Shown here piece after piece: positions 1-11,922 of a DNA stretch of 64,000 nucleotides. Position 1 is the stretch's first letter; every line of letters starts with the position of its first letter. Location of the stretch: positions 72,999,471 through 73,063,470 of the forward strand of contig OZ026527.1 of assembly GCA_964019695.1 (NCBI GenBank), given 5' to 3'. Position numbers and translations under genes: made by a program. Source of the DNA: Loripinus fragilis (lineage: Eukaryota > Mollusca > Bivalvia > Lucinida > Lucinidae). The notes under the pieces are model-generated. The model saw nothing but the letters and a program-made list of their open reading frames with translations, had not been told where the DNA came from and made no database searches.

Positions 1-232
1 ATTTGCAGGGATGGCACTAGATCAGTGCATCGTCCTTCGGATCGGGACGTTAACTGGATGTCCCCTGTGCAGGGAAAGTCATCCCTTGTGCAGGTTATAG
101 AACCCTACGGTAATTTCGATATGGTTACTTGTAGGCTTTTATCTTGCAACCCGGAGTGTACTATGTACACCTGCCGATAATGCTCAAAAGCGAGTGCCAG
201 GCAGTATATAGAGAAAGAAAGACAATATAAAA
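1..232 (+). repeat. SINE-1 body, cut by the window start
   Basis: Close inverted copy of the body of the complete SINE at 63484-63808 (shared stretches include GTCCTTCGGATCGGGACGTT and ACACCTGCCGATAAT). It ends in an AGAGAAAGAAAG tail. The tRNA-like head would lie left of base 1. Confidence 0.75.
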
Positions 233-596
233 AGATCTGCCCTTACGATAAACTGGTTTTTAACCAAAATATTCCTGATCAAGTTAAATCTTTCTCATGT
301 GTTTTCTTTACATATTCTACCTGTAATTTTCTTATTCTTTCTTTCTTATTCTTTCTTTTCTATAAGTGGACCAAAAACACAAAGTGTGGGCATTCATTTT
401 CTTAGTTAAATCGCAAGGAAAATTTTGGTAATTAAATTGTTGGGATTTGCTGAAATTTTCACTTTTTCTACTCCTGCTCCTAAGGTTTCAGTTTTGACTG
501 AAATTGCACATTATGCAACGTCATCATTAATATGATGTAATGTGCGAACGTGTATGATGTCGTTTACTGTAAAATATCTGTCACGCTTAAAATTGT
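233..596. other. AT-rich stretch, nothing recognised
   Basis: No coding potential, tRNA or clear repeat boundary seen. Confidence 0.5.
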
Positions 597-787
597 ATAT
601 AATAAAAAGAAAATTCAAATTTTTGTCATGAATATGCCATTTATTTCATCCTGTGAAGCGAGAAAATATATATTTTATTTGTGGCTTCACCACTCATGAA
701 ATATGCATCACCACTCATGAAATATGCATTTTCCCTTCACTCGAAATAAATGGCATATTCATTTCAAAAATTTGAATATCCTCTTTT
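597..787. repeat. Foldback MITE-L, copy 1
   Basis: Imperfect hairpin: AAAGAAAATTCAAATTTTTG on the left is mirrored by CAAAAATTTGAATATCCTC on the right, with inner arms around GCCATTTATTTC and GAAATAAATGGC. A related hairpin is at 47815-47985. Confidence 0.65.
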
Positions 788-1654
788 TGTTCTATTGATG
801 AATGTTCTATGTAAATGTTTGGTTTGAAACCTTGTAAGGGACCGCTCATTATTTAAGTGCCAGGGGGGAGGGGGGGCAGCTAAAAGTAGGGGAGGGGGTA
901 TATGAATTTCCATGTGGCTAGTAGGGGGGTCACCTTTAACTTAGGCTTCCTAGCAGGGGAGGGGGTCATGTTTAAATTGTCCCTAACTTTTTTAAAAAGT
1001 AAATTCATTTAGATTAATTAGGCAGGCAACTAAATTTCTCAGTTTTTATTTTTGCACATGCAAAAGTTATTCTGTTTTGGTGGTTTTATTGTGCCAACTT
1101 TTATCGTGCTGATTTTGACAGAGAATAAATTGATTAATCAGGCTTTCAAGTGGGCCCTACTTTATCTACTACTCCCCACTTTTTGTTGTGTTCCTACTTT
1201 TCCCTACTTTTTCTTGAAAATGCCCTGCTATCCCTCCTTTTTACTCTAAAGTATCATTTACGAGATAAAAATACAGAATTTTATAAATTATCTATTATAA
1301 TTTTCAGGGAGCAGACCGCTGAAACACCTCAATTTTGAAATTTTAACCAAGAAAGTTTCTCTGTTTTGCTAGTATTATTATCACAGCTTCTATGATGTAA
1401 TAAATACCAGCAGATAGAAATAATTGTATATTCATTTTATAAGTAATGCTGTTTTTAACTCGGTCTGCAGCTTGAATTTTTTCAACACTCTTATTTCAGT
1501 ATCTCAGTATCACAGTTTTTCAGTATCACGGAGGACAAGTCCTCATGCTGGCTGCTTTACTTTTGTGTTGTGACTGTGTTCTGCGTATCTTCCTCGGTTG
1601 GTCTACAGTCTGTGATTGTGGCATCAGACAGATGTTTGTTGCACTAGATGTGTT
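788..1654. other. Non-coding stretch with G-rich patches
   Basis: Purine runs of GGGG type occur at 865-970. 1526-1640 has local similarity to the foldback arm near 8390-8440 (TGGTCT.CAGT.TGTGATTGTGG). No credible gene. Confidence 0.4.
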
Positions 1655-2199
1655 GGGTAACTCTGATATAAAGGGAAAAAAAGCCAGCAAGGATCGGGAA
1701 TTGATACAACCAAGTACCACACCTGTCCCAGGATACAAAATAGGAAAGTGACAAAATCACAATAAACATCACAAACAAGAGTCAAGAGGTCAGCCCTTTC
1801 TCTTCAGGTGACCACAAGGCAGCAATGAACAGACGCGAAAGCATGGCAAACACAAGACATAAATAACACAAATGATCCACAAAAGAAGTAACGCCTTGGA
1901 ACAGTTAGTAAAATATTTTACAGGAGGGCTTAAACCGGTTTAACGGCGCAAACCTCACCCTTAGTTCAGATGTGGATCAAGACACATAGATGTTTGGTTT
2001 GCAAGAAAGACCCCTAACTTATCCATGCATCATCTCCTAGAACATATAAATCAAGATACAAAAAGGATCTAAGCAAAGATGAGGACTTAACAGTACATAA
2101 AACTGAATACCAGAGCTAAAGAAATCCAACAAGTAAACCCCGGAGAGCCTGACAACAGCCAAAGCATCAGGCCCCTACCATCTCATAAATAGATAAGTC

Positions 2200-2706
2200 G
2201 TTAAGTTGGAACCGTCACAGAGTCTAAAGTCAGACCCACCAGCGTGCAAGTAAAGAGGAAAGCAAAGTTGCCAACCGTGATTGGATTGACCGCCAAGCAT
2301 GCAGTCTGTTGCAATACATTAATGTTATAGCCATTCTTTTTATAATATAAAATTATGAGAGCCAACAGTCTTCTTCAATTTATACACCAAGTCACCATAG
2401 AATTCAGGTTCTTGGCACAAGAGAGATTTAAGTCCAACTTGGAATTTAGATATCAAATCATAGTATCGTCTATAAAATTTAGAAAATGTTTTGCAAAGTT
2501 TATGATACCGATAGCCTTGTTTAAGAAGTTTCTGAGTTAGCAATTTATTGCAAGTGTTGAAGTCAGCAACATAGCTAGATGCTCTAGCAAAACAAATGAG
2601 CTGAGAGATGTAGACTCCATAGGATGTAGAGCGAGGGACATCACCAACTAAAAATGAGAAATTGACAATTTCAAAATCAAAATCGTCACGTTTATCATAA
2701 TTTTTT
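2200..2706 (-). pseudogene. Penelope-like reverse transcriptase, C-terminal region
   Basis: Continues the element after the LINE. It reads YDKRDDFDFEIVNF, then GVYISQLICFARASSYVADF, KLLKQGYRYHKLCKTFSKFY and EPEFYGDLVYKLKKTVG, and then a decayed ACLAVNPITVGNFAFLF block around 2300-2250. The thumb/C-terminal portion is recognisable but contains stops towards the 3' end. Confidence 0.7.
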
Positions 2707-3702
2707 GTTTGTCATTTACTCTTTATTCAGAAACACATCTGTACAGTATATGTAACATGAAATAAGCATACAATATATTTGACAATGACACAATATTTTA
2801 TCAAAACGAGAACCAACATGACAGAGGCAATATAAATGCGATTGTATATATGGATTAGTGTATTTTTTAACCACATATACACATCTATATATCCGCTGTT
2901 TTTGTTTTTTAATTAGTTAACTACATTGTGTAAATGCTTGTTTTCTCCGTAGCGTCAACCATGCTGATTCTCGTTAAAACATATACTAAAATGGTTTGCC
3001 AAACAAATTTAGACTTAAGTATGTATTATATAGTAATGTTCGAATGTAACTCAAAATACTGCAGTATTTTAACTAATTAACTATATATAATTAAGTAAAT
3101 AACTGAATAAGTAAATAGAAAAAGTCTCTACGCCTGCCTCCCAACGTCTTTGCCAGTTTGTATGAAATATTTGTTTTTTCTAACACGCTAGCAAATAAGA
3201 GGTTTTGGGTCTATTTTGTAGTATATTTGAAGAAACTTTTGATGCTGTTTATCATTCTTATTATAACTATTATTATAAAGCAATCAGACAAAAAAACAAA
3301 ATGGAAGAACAAAACCTATTCGAAGTTTCCCAAAAATCCCCATTTCTGATTATGTTGTTCGATTTTGTCCTTGGCTAAAGCAATATAGTGTTCTGCTTCC
3401 TTTCTTTGGTGGAATGTCTTAAGAAAGTCCTCAACAGTTGGTCTCTGCATTTTATACTTTGATGCAAATATACTATATTTGGCTATTAGAATGATTAAGT
3501 TGATCATTGGTGTTTTTATATTGTTTTATCTAAAATACCAAAACTTGTTCTATAATACGGTAAGTCTATTTACAAATTGTTATCTTGTAAAAAACTTTTG
3601 GATTTTGGACCAATACCCTTGCACAAAAAACAGTCCCAGAATAAGTGTGCATTGGTTTCTTCCTGCATTGCACAAAAATCACATAAAACGGTTGGTGCTG
3701 TA

Positions 3703-4500
3703 CTCAACTACAAAAGAAACCCATCAGCCACTTTTTGGGGCAGTTATGGAATAATAATTAAGAAATAAAAACATTGTTTACACCATATTCTTTAACAATC
3801 AATTATGCACCAATACACTGAATAATGTTACAGTTTTACTTAAAACCGTTTATGCTATTCACCAGTGTATAGACAAGGGGTCATTTCTGAAAATGAAAGT
3901 TTCAGAGAATTGGTTGCCCTCGAGTTCTCGTCTAAATCAGTTAGTTCGTCCAATAACTGATATGTCCCTCTCAGCCGAGGCCATCGAGTGTGTGCAGAAG
4001 CTAACCAAACCGCGTTAGTTTAGTAAGCCCGGATCTTAATCCTATAAAGCAGCTGTGGGACGCGCTCTGGCGACGCATCCGGGATTGTTCAGTACAACCT
4101 CGGAACCTACGATACTTTCAGGTTGCTCTCCATTAAGAATGGGCGCAGATGCACATGAACGCTATGCGACATCGCATGCATATGATTCGACCTCATTATG
4201 ATGCAGTTATTGCAGCAAAAGAGGTCCATGCCCGTTTTTAACGAAATTTACTCAAGTGAACTGATTTAGCCGAGAACGAGATATTCATTCTCCAGTGAGA
4301 AACTTGTCATTTTTGAAAATGACCCCTTGTGTAAACACTGACGAACAGCATGAACGGATTTAAGTAAAACGGGTACATTATTCATTTAATTAATGCAGAA
4401 CTGATTGTTAAGGAATATGGTATAATTATATTTTCAGTTCTTCCTTCTATTTTCCATAATTCCCCTAATAAATGACTGATGGGTTTCTTTTGTAGTTGAG
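3703..4500 (+). mobile_element. Tc1/mariner-like element inside the LINE
   Basis: About 190-bp inverted repeats (CTCAACTACAAAAGAAACCC at left, its mirror at right) flanked by TA at 3701-3702 and 4501-4502. An inner repeated block CAAGGGGTCATTT is also mirrored. The centre holds a transposase remnant. Removing 798 bp rejoins the LINE near its zinc knuckle. Confidence 0.7.
4027..4240 (+). pseudogene. Tc1-like transposase C-terminal remnant
   Basis: Plus-strand reading gives PDLNPIKQLWDALWRRIRDC, the conserved PDLNPIE-LWD block around the third catalytic acidic residue of Tc1 transposases, here with K at the usual acidic position. HMNAMRHRMHMIR follows. Stops and the absence of the N-terminal domain make it a fossil. 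Confidence 0.7.
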
Positions 4501-4678
4501 TATAGTTTACATTTAAATAAGTATTTATTGTTTGGTATAATTCATATTAAATTTTAATTTTGTATTGAAAATTTCTCAATTTTATATCAATCGTGCATCT
4601 GTGTGACATCTGATATGCTAATTCCCAAACAATGTCATGATTTTGGAAATCTTTTGTCCATTTTACTTCTGATTTTTG

Positions 4679-5590
4679 ATAAATTTTAGTAGAAACAATA
4701 TCATTAGAACTGGACAAATGCAAGTCTAAAAACATGGCCTCTGTATCAGAGGTATTAGGTTTATTAAGTTGGAGCTCTGAAGGGTATATTTGATTTACCA
4801 TATTGACAAAATAAACGCTATTAATGTTTAAAATATCATCCAAATATCTGGATGTAGTGTTAAAAGCATCAATAATATCAGCCTGCTTATCAACAGAGAC
4901 ATCATAAAGTCTTTATCATAACAAAACAGGAATAAATCGGCAACCAGGGGAGCACAATTAGTCTGCATAGGAATCCCAACTACTTGTCTATACAACTTGG
5001 TGCCAAACCGAATAAAAATGTTATCCAACAAAAAGGTCAGTGCATCACATACAGTTTGACGAGACCATGCATATAATTTAGGTTTTTCCAAAGTAAAAAT
5101 GGGCTTCTGTCGTTACATACAAGGTAAGGAGAGCCTTCTCTATTGAAGGTTCTTTCAATAAGATCAATAAGTTTATCTTTAATTAAATTATGAGGTAAAG
5201 TCGTGTAAAGAATAGAAAAATCATAAGTAGATAAACTGGTCGCATTGAAATCTCTAGCTTTAAGTTTATCAATAATATCACCTGAATTTTTAATAGACCA
5301 AAATAGATTTTTACCATATCTCTCATATACCTTTTCACAGTGCTTAATAACATGTTTTTAACAGCTGTAAGACCTGTGGTTAACAATTTAAAAAGTTCTG
5401 TTGTCGTACAAGAACTTGAATTAGCAATAAATCTTGCTTTATAGGGTTTTTATGGAGTTTAGGTAACCAGTACAACGTGTGAACTTTGTCTTGGTTATCT
5501 TTAGCTTTGACACCAAAATGTAGGGATGTATGACAACCATGCCCATCGACAACTACCCTCTCACTCAAAGAAGGCTGCAGTTTGTCCTCA
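4679..5590 (-). pseudogene. Penelope-like reverse transcriptase, N-terminal and palm region, frameshifted
   Basis: Readable over several frames from about 5568 to 4680. Blocks in order: ERVVVDGHGC, LYWLPKLHKNPIK, the finger region, IRFGTKLYRQVVGIP then MQTNCAPLVADLFLFC, and YLDDILNI, whose catalytic codons are at 4846-4835. The block LQLNKPNTSDTEAMFLDLHL follows. Frameshifts near 5385, 5185 and 4840 leave no intact product. The segment ends abruptly at a LINE insertion. Confidence 0.75.
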
Positions 5591-5859
5591 GACTATATAT
5601 CGGTCTTTATGTCCTATATATCATAGGCTATTAATCCTGGGTTGTTTATTGAATCAGCCACCAAAACCCAGGGGGTGGGGGACATAATAATTGATTGATA
5701 CTCCCTTTGTAAGCTATTTTTATCGTTAGTGTTTGTGGTGCTTTGTATCCTTTCTACTTCGGCAATTTTCTCACTGAAAAAGGGAGAGGTGGCTCTTTTG
5801 CTTACAATGTATCACTTACTTGTTCGTGTAAATGTGTTCCTTCTCTTGGTAGTGTGTTA

Positions 5860-6017
5860 ATGCTGGGGTTTTTCCTTGTCTTCCTGGGTTGAACCAATAC
5901 TAAGCAGAGGATAATGTGTCTTGCTTAAGGACACAACACAGTGTCTCCGGTGAGTTTCGAACTAGCGGCACTTCGATCCCAATTCAAATGCTCTACCAAC
6001 TTGCCACTACACTTCTC
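5860..6017 (-). repeat. SINE-2 copy 1 (diverged)
   Basis: Shares TTCCTGGGTTGAACCA and GTGTCTTGCTTAAGGACACA with the five other SINE-2 copies. The tRNA-like head (A box near 6005, B box near 5960) is degenerate. Confidence 0.65.
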
Positions 6018-6152
6018 TGATTTATTAAATGTGTTATTCTCTTGGTGTAATAGCCTGCATAAGTAGACTAAGGTCTGAGATTGTGGTATTTCATGGTCAT
6101 GTTCTCTAGTATCTGTTCTTGTGAGTTGATGCTTTAAGTCCCAGTCAACACT

Positions 6153-6383
6153 CATGCGCAGATCCAGAGGGGGGACAGGGGGTTCGCCCCCCCCCCCCCC
6201 TGAAAAAATCACAAAAATAAAGTTTTTTAAGCAATACTGGTCCGGATCCCTGACAAATCGCAAAGCTACCAAGCCAGCATTCAATATTGGGCCATCATTG
6301 GCACCCTAGCGAAACACCATTTAAATGGTGATTCGCTGGTGGGCTGATGATGACCTGATATTAGTGGTATTTGGATCCACACA
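6153..6383. repeat. MITE-K copy 1
   Basis: The left end ATGCGCAGATCCAGAGGGGG matches the right end of the copy at 15.8-16.05 kb in inverse. An inner palindrome AACACCATTTAAATGGTG lies at 6308-6335. A C run of 14 follows the left end. Confidence 0.5.
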
Positions 6384-6387
6384 TTAA

Positions 6388-6753
6388 AGCTGCATACTCT
6401 GTAACTATGAACATTTTTCGAAAAAAAATATTTTCTTTTTAAATCATTTGTAAAAGTAGAATTAAGCTATGTTTCACAATAAAAATGTTCATTACAGCTA
6501 AAAACTGCATGGAAAAGTGAATTATCTTATCAAATAGGTGTTTTCTTCTCTTGTTGGTAATTATTTGCGTCCCTCCAATAATTCTAGACCGTTGAATTTT
6601 AACATAAATGCAGTTGTTTTGATAGTAATAATTTGTTAAGATTTACGAAAATGGTAAAATGTTTACCTGAATTTGGGTATTTTTACTGTGTTCTTGAAAA
6701 ATAAAAACATTATTTTTAAAATTAGAAGATCAAAAGTTACCGACTATGCAGCT
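6388..6753. mobile_element. TTAA-flanked MITE with AGCTGCATA termini
   Basis: TTAA at 6384-6387 and 6754-6757 bound inverted ends AGCTGCATACTCTGTAACT and its mirror (AGTTACCGACTATGCAGCT). A TTAA target duplication is the hallmark of piggyBac-type transposition. No transposase inside. Confidence 0.65.
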
Positions 6754-6849
6754 TTAACTATAAAAAAAAGTAGGACCCCCCCTGAGCTGAATCCAAAATG
6801 TTTGACATTTTGATGGTATTCCTGAAAGTTCTTTTGGCAACAAAGTATA

Positions 6850-7664
6850 CTGAGGGACTTTAGAAACGCACCATTTTACATTCACTGTCTTTACCACATG
6901 ATTGATTTAAGGATTTTTTCGTTATCATTTCTTATCCTCTTGCAAAATGCAAAATGATTTGCCCTTATTTCAATTTGTTCATGCTGTTCATTCTGACGTA
7001 ATATCGACTTAAGTGTTTTTCAACAACTGTCGTCTGACAAATGAGACTTTGATTCAAATTGAAAACAAACACTTTTAGGTGGTAGCCAAGTATCTTAACA
7101 AATGGAAAAAACACAAAAGTTTTCATAAATAATCGTTTTATTACACTCCCACTCGCAGTTTCTTTGCAAACGTCGATCTTAAATTTTTAAACATCAATAA
7201 CAGACGGGTGACGTCCGCGCATGTCGCGATACTTTTGTCTTTTATGCAACTGATTGAGGAGTATCTGTTGGCGATAAAAAGTTTTGATTATTCCTAATCC
7301 TTAGGATATAAACGGCCATTTACGTCAAAATTCAATGACGTCATGTAGAAGTAATGAACGTTGCCAGAGGCCTAAAACTTCATGATCTGATTTATCTTTC
7401 CTTTTGCTTTCAAGAACCAACATCGGTTCGAAAACTTTTTTTCATTCATAATGGAAGGTATTGATACTCTGTGACTTTTTAAATTTGAGTTGTCTCAGAA
7501 TTATCGCAACGTCACGGCAATCATAAGCCACAGCGTTTCGATTTTCTTATTGAATGCAAGCTAAATGACGGAACTTTTCAATTTTATTTTTCGCATAATG
7601 AAAATATTCAATTTTCGACATAAATCCACATTTAAGCAGGTGGTGCGTTTTTAAAGTCCTTCAG
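6850..7664. mobile_element. Non-autonomous mariner-like element
   Basis: Inverted termini CTGAGGGACTTTAGAAACGC and, in mirror, CTGAAGGACTTTAAAAACGC, each next to TATA. The 815-bp interior has no credible frame. Confidence 0.65.
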
Positions 7665-7761
7665 TATATGTAAAAGTACCCAGCGTGCAAAGAGGTATGT
7701 GTTACAGTGGAGATAAATCTCTCATTTAATGTGTACAAAGCATGAAATAACAGTAAAAAAA

Positions 7762-8435
7762 GTGAGTATGATCAGGAAATACCACAATCACAAACTACAG
7801 ACAACCCCATGGCACCGTGAGGAAGAGCCGCACAACAATCACGAGGCACCATGAAGACAAACTAAGCAAAGCTACCAGCTCTCTACCCCATCAAGATTAT
7901 TGCAAAACTAGAATGGACATAAAGTAACGTACAACAAAACATAGAACAATTACTGACTCCCACAATGGGAGTAACAATTAACAACAAGTCAACAACAACA
8001 GAACCACTGCCTTAGAACGGAAATTCTGTGAAGATGCATTGCATTAGTTAGGAAACCTCCATGCGAGCTAAACAAATTTTAAGTTTTAACAACAACAGAA
8101 ACTAGGGCGAAGATTTGGCGCCAGTAAAATGGATTTAGGTCTCTTGGTGGCATAGGCTGCTGTCCGTTCTAAGGTGGTGGTTGTGTTGTTGTTGATTCAT
8201 TGTTTTATGTACCTCACATTGATTGTGGGGGTTCTGTGCTGGTCTTGGTTTTTGTTATGCATTACTTTGTGTCCTTTCTAGTATTGCAATCATCTTGACG
8301 AGGGAGAGAGAGCTGGTTACTTTGCTTTAATTGTCTTCCTGATGTCTTGTGACTGTTAGTGGTTTGTGGCTCTTCATCACGTTGCATTGGGTTGGTCTGC
8401 AGTGTGTGATTGTGGTATTTCCTGATCATACTCAC
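7762..8435. repeat. Long foldback element
   Basis: The left arm GTGAGTATGATCAGGAAATA and the right arm ending TATTTCCTGATCATACTCAC are mirrored for roughly 200 bp, with a second mirrored block around ACCTTAGAACGGA at 8010 and 8170. The loop is non-coding. Confidence 0.6.
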
Positions 8436-8473
8436 TGTTTTTGCCCACAGAAAAAGTTGTTTCTATTAATTTA

Positions 8474-9405
8474 CACATGGAAAAAAAATTAGGGAACACC
8501 TCTTGTATTATGAGGCTATACTTTGGACTAACATTTCCCTACATTCTTAAAGTGTATTAACGAAATTTTTTAAATTATCAACACCTGATTTGTCTAAAGT
8601 TGCCTCAAAGTGATAATGATGAGTATCAAGCAATTACTGTGGCTGGAAGCGGCCATTTTGGATACAGAAGTTTAATTTTTGAGTTTAGGACCCTATTGAT
8701 AATTCTTGCAATAAATTCCTTCCATGAAGTCTGATTGTACCCTTTTTTCGTAAACAAAAAGCTGATAGTCTGTGTGACAAACTTTGATCATAATCTTTTA
8801 CTTTCCTGGCCTTTTGTCGGAGGAGGGGGCATACTGTACCAATGACATCATTCTATGCCACATTTCCTTCTTTGTCTATATATTTTACTGGTTGTTATGA
8901 TTGAGCCAGATTTTGAATATGTCCATTCAGGACTTTCAAAACATACATTTTTATCATAAAATCACAACAGAAGTATTCGAATTTTTTTATGTTTTGGAAA
9001 TTATCTAAGGATATCGGTTTCCATAGGAACTAGTGCAAAATGCAGATCGTATAGGGTTATGTTACTCAAAGCTGATACACTCTTTTTCAAAACCAACGTC
9101 ATTTATTCATTAGATATGATCAGTTCTTTCATTTTACGCTGTTTTTGCTTTCCAAGATTGTCTCTTATGGTGTGCAGAAACTAAAAAGGCAAACGTGTAT
9201 TCAGGAAAATTGAGATTATTAACGTGCCGCATATTGTATCCTCCATAGCACAAAAAAATGCATTGGACTACAGCAATTCAAGCTGTAAGTTGGCAATGCT
9301 TTCCAAAGTGTCCTATCAAAAATCCAGAATCGTAAGCCTCAGGTAATTTGGATATTCAAACATTAAAATCAGAGCTTCAAGTGTTCCTTAACTTTTTTCC
9401 ACGTG
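8474..9405. mobile_element. Non-autonomous Tc1/mariner-like element
   Basis: Termini CACATGGAAAAAAAATTAGG and, mirrored, CACGTGGAAAAAAGTTAAGG, both running on to GGAACAC. TA lies at 8472-8473 and 9406-9407. 932 bp with no transposase left. Confidence 0.65.
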
Positions 9406-9619
9406 TATAATTTCTATTGTGTATAAAACAACTGCTTATTTTGGCCAAGGTTTTGATTGACACAAAATAATAAGAATGAGCCGGTTTTATCAATTTATTA
9501 ATAAAATATAATAAAGCGAATTGATGCTTTTCCACATTTGAAACATTTATTCCTGTAAAATCAGCTGATTTTTGCTATCAACCATTCACACAATAGCTTC
9601 TCAATGAACTCTCCAAAGA

Positions 9620-9813
9620 TGCATCTGAAAATGTTGTCTGCTGCAAATAATTACCTCACATTACTGACAAATTAAGTAAAGAAGCAAACAGTGTGGACCC
9701 AGAACAGACTGCTCCTATAGGAGCAGTCTGATCTGGGTCCACACTGTTTGCCAGCATTTTAGCAGACGAAAAAAACAGACGACTTTTGTTGTGATTGGTG
9801 CATTAAGGGTTAA
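9620..9813. repeat. TTAA-type MITE, left end lost
   Basis: Core palindrome CAGACTGCTCCTATAGGAGC within GTGTGGACCCAGA arms; right end AGGGTTAA. A better copy is at 33752-33991. Confidence 0.6.
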
Positions 9814-10131
9814 GGTATCCATTGTAACAAGAAGACCAATAATCTTATACCACTCACCTGAGCTGTTAGCCTTATGGTTTCAGAAATTTTGATTTTTTTT
9901 ATTTATCAGGAGTGTAAGAGAAGTGACCACCGGGGCATGACCAATCTGGACCCCAGGGGACCACTATGCATTGATACATACTCAATCTAGAAGCCCTGGG
10001 CATCAAGGTTTAAAAGAAGATTTTTCAAAGCTTTTCCCTTCTATAAGACTATGGTTTTTTATATTATACTAAGTTAAAGACCCCAGGGTACGGTCAATTT
10101 GAGCCCGAGGGGCACATTTTTATATATACTA

Positions 10132-10819
10132 GGCCAAAAAGGAAACGCCACATATAAAACATACATTGTATATGGGGGTATTTCGTAAATACCTCGCAAA
10201 CGTTGTGTCACAGTTTGAGCGCTGATTCTTGGATTATGAGTTCCTGGGGTTGTCCTAGCTTTCATTGTCACCAGACGAAATTGATTCATCAGTTTAAACC
10301 AAGGTTTTTATCGATCTTAACATCGCGTCTTCAGGCGATGACGTCATGAATGCACACGGTCTGACATTGTTCCAATTTGTCAGAATCGTTTCCTATGACG
10401 TTCAATTACCCTTGCATGGCATCGAAATTGTTGGGCTATCACCAATGGCGTCACGTTAGCTTGTAGCATTCTTATCGCCTTTTCGCATTCAACATGTGTC
10501 CGTTTTGGCATCGTAAATTAGCAATGTGTAACTTCTAATTTTAAATTTTTTAAATGTTATCAAGCAAATTGGATACCATACTAGTGATTTCAGTAGTTAT
10601 TACATGTGTAAATCTAAATAAAATGAATGTGCAAGAGAAAAACCTTGAAAATAAAAAGACAACCAGTACACTGGTTTCGGTTGACTGAGCCCATTCAAAC
10701 AATGGGAATAATGTGTGGCAGGAATAGTAGCGAAACATAGATAGCAGATGAAATTTTGTAACTCTCATTTAACGCGTAATATTTTTAATCTTTATGTGCC
10801 ACGTTTTTTTTTTTTGGCC
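10132..10819 (-). mobile_element. Tc1-like element inserted in the ancient repeat
   Basis: Termini GGCCAAAAAGGAAACG and a mirrored TTTTTTTTGGCC, flanked by TA at 10130-10131 and 10820-10821. The target reads TATATACTAGTATATACT when the insert is removed. Confidence 0.7.
10185..10289 (-). pseudogene. Tc1-like transposase helix-turn-helix remnant
   Basis: The minus strand reads LVTMKARTTPGTHNPRISAQ followed by TVTQRLR, the paired-like DNA-binding segment of Tc1 transposases (R/ISAQTV.NRLR). The rest of the protein is lost. Confidence 0.6.
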
Positions 10820-11735
10820 TAGTATATACTAAATATATATGGTTTCAGAATCCCCCCCTCATTTTCAGCCTGTGTGAACTATATTTGACCCCCAGGCCAT
10901 GGCCAGCTTAGACCTCAGGGGCTTGATTGGCAGGATTTACCAAGGGGACTACTAGAAATTACTTCATACTAAATATATAAGCTGTGGGCCTCATGGTTTT
11001 TGAGAAGATTCTTTTAGGGTTTTTTTACAGATATAAGTCTATGGAAGCTACTGCTTTATGTTGCCATGTCAACTCTATGGGAGCTTTATGTTGCCATGAC
11101 AACTTGAGTTCCAATCCAATCAGCCCAATTGCCTTATGCAACCTTCCCCCCCCCCCCCACCCCCCCCCCTTTGTCCAATGTAGCTACACATGCAATTTGA
11201 TTTGTCTACCGGAGATATACTTCTTTCAAAATGTGAACGGACGCAAGGGTGAAAGTTCAAATTTCCAAAATCTTAAACTTTAGAAAATCAGAATTTAAAA
11301 CTTTCAGTTTGCCTCAAAATTATCAAAATTCCAAGTTTAATGGTCAAATACCTTTTGAAACTAAATCAGAAAAGCTATAATTACCTGTAGAATTCAGCAT
11401 TTTGAGGCTGACTTTCTATGGAAAGTCAGCCTCAAAATCCTGAATTCAGGAATAATCCTGAAAACTTTCACCCATGCGGATGGAAAATGATTGATCATTG
11501 GCATAATAATGCCTCACTTGAGCATTCCACTCAGGTTAGCTAAAAAGTTAACATGAGTTCAAAGGTTATGGCAACATAAAAATCTGTTGCACTCATGCAC
11601 ATACATCGAAGAAGTACAGTATCCCCTGATCTTCCATACTTGTGGTATTAAAGAAAATAAAAATTAAGTCCTAAAAACGGCAATAAAATATTCCTTCATT
11701 AAAATTTCTGAATAAATATGAAGCTATTTCCTTAA

Positions 11736-11922
11736 CTCTTTGCATGCTGTATAATGCTTTCATGTTTTTATTGTCATTTGCTGACTCTCTCTTTTTTTCA
11801 AAATTACCTTTTTCACAAACGGTTTCGATTCAGATCAGGACCCATCTCCTGATCTGTATCCAAACTGTTTTCAAAGGATATCATCAGACAACAAAAGCTG
11901 CCACTATAAGCAAGGAAAGAGT
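11736..11922. mobile_element. TTAA-flanked MITE (CTCTTT termini)
   Basis: TTAA at 11732-11735 and 11923-11926, termini CTCTTTGC and GGAAAGAG, inner GATCAGGA and TCCTGATC palindrome. 187 bp. Confidence 0.6.

Larger units (their letters stand above)
2707..4678 (-). mobile_element. 5'-truncated LINE inserted in the Penelope-like element
   Basis: The minus strand reads KWTKDFQNHDIVWELAYQMS and KLRNFQYKI at 4680-4560, then KYLFKC. After a DNA-transposon interruption it resumes with a zinc-knuckle CDFCxxxEETNAHLFWDC (about 3680-3630) and a C-terminal QRPTVEDFLKTFHQRKEAEH block (3450-3330). This order matches the RT-connection, zf-RVT and C-terminal region of invertebrate L1/Tx1-like LINEs. The RT itself is missing, as in 5' truncation. 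AAAATTTAT at 4687-4679 and AAAATTAT at 2704-2697 (minus strand) look like the target duplication. Confidence 0.65.
1655..5590 (-). mobile_element. Penelope-like retroelement, decayed, interrupted by a LINE
   Basis: Two reverse-transcriptase segments, 5590-4679 and 2706-about 2200, belong to one copy: the first stops at KIY and the second resumes with YDKRDDFDF. Between them lies a LINE flanked by a short target duplication. The 5' part is broken over three frames but shows WLPKLHKNPIK, the motif VGIPMQTNCAPLVADLFLFC and the catalytic YLDD. The 3' coding part shows KLLKQGYRYHKL and EPEFYGDLVYK. Downstream, 1655-2030 is a 3' tail that recurs near 27.3, 34.3, 35.1 and 60.1 kb, as expected for 5'-truncated copies. 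Class assignment rests on the RT motifs; another non-LTR clade is possible. Confidence 0.7.
9830..11175. repeat. Ancient repeat beginning CTCACCTGAGCTGTTAGCC
   Basis: Degenerate repeats of GACCCCAGGG...GTTTCAGAA type on both sides of a Tc1-like insertion. A TTGCCATG motif recurs at 11060-11110. The right part ends in a C-rich run at 11144-11170. Non-coding. Confidence 0.45.

Noticed and set aside
3577..3768. Plus-strand ORF LNYKRNPSATFWGSYG as coding
   Set aside because: Falls in the inverted end of the Tc1-like element; the same peptide appears in the mirrored end.
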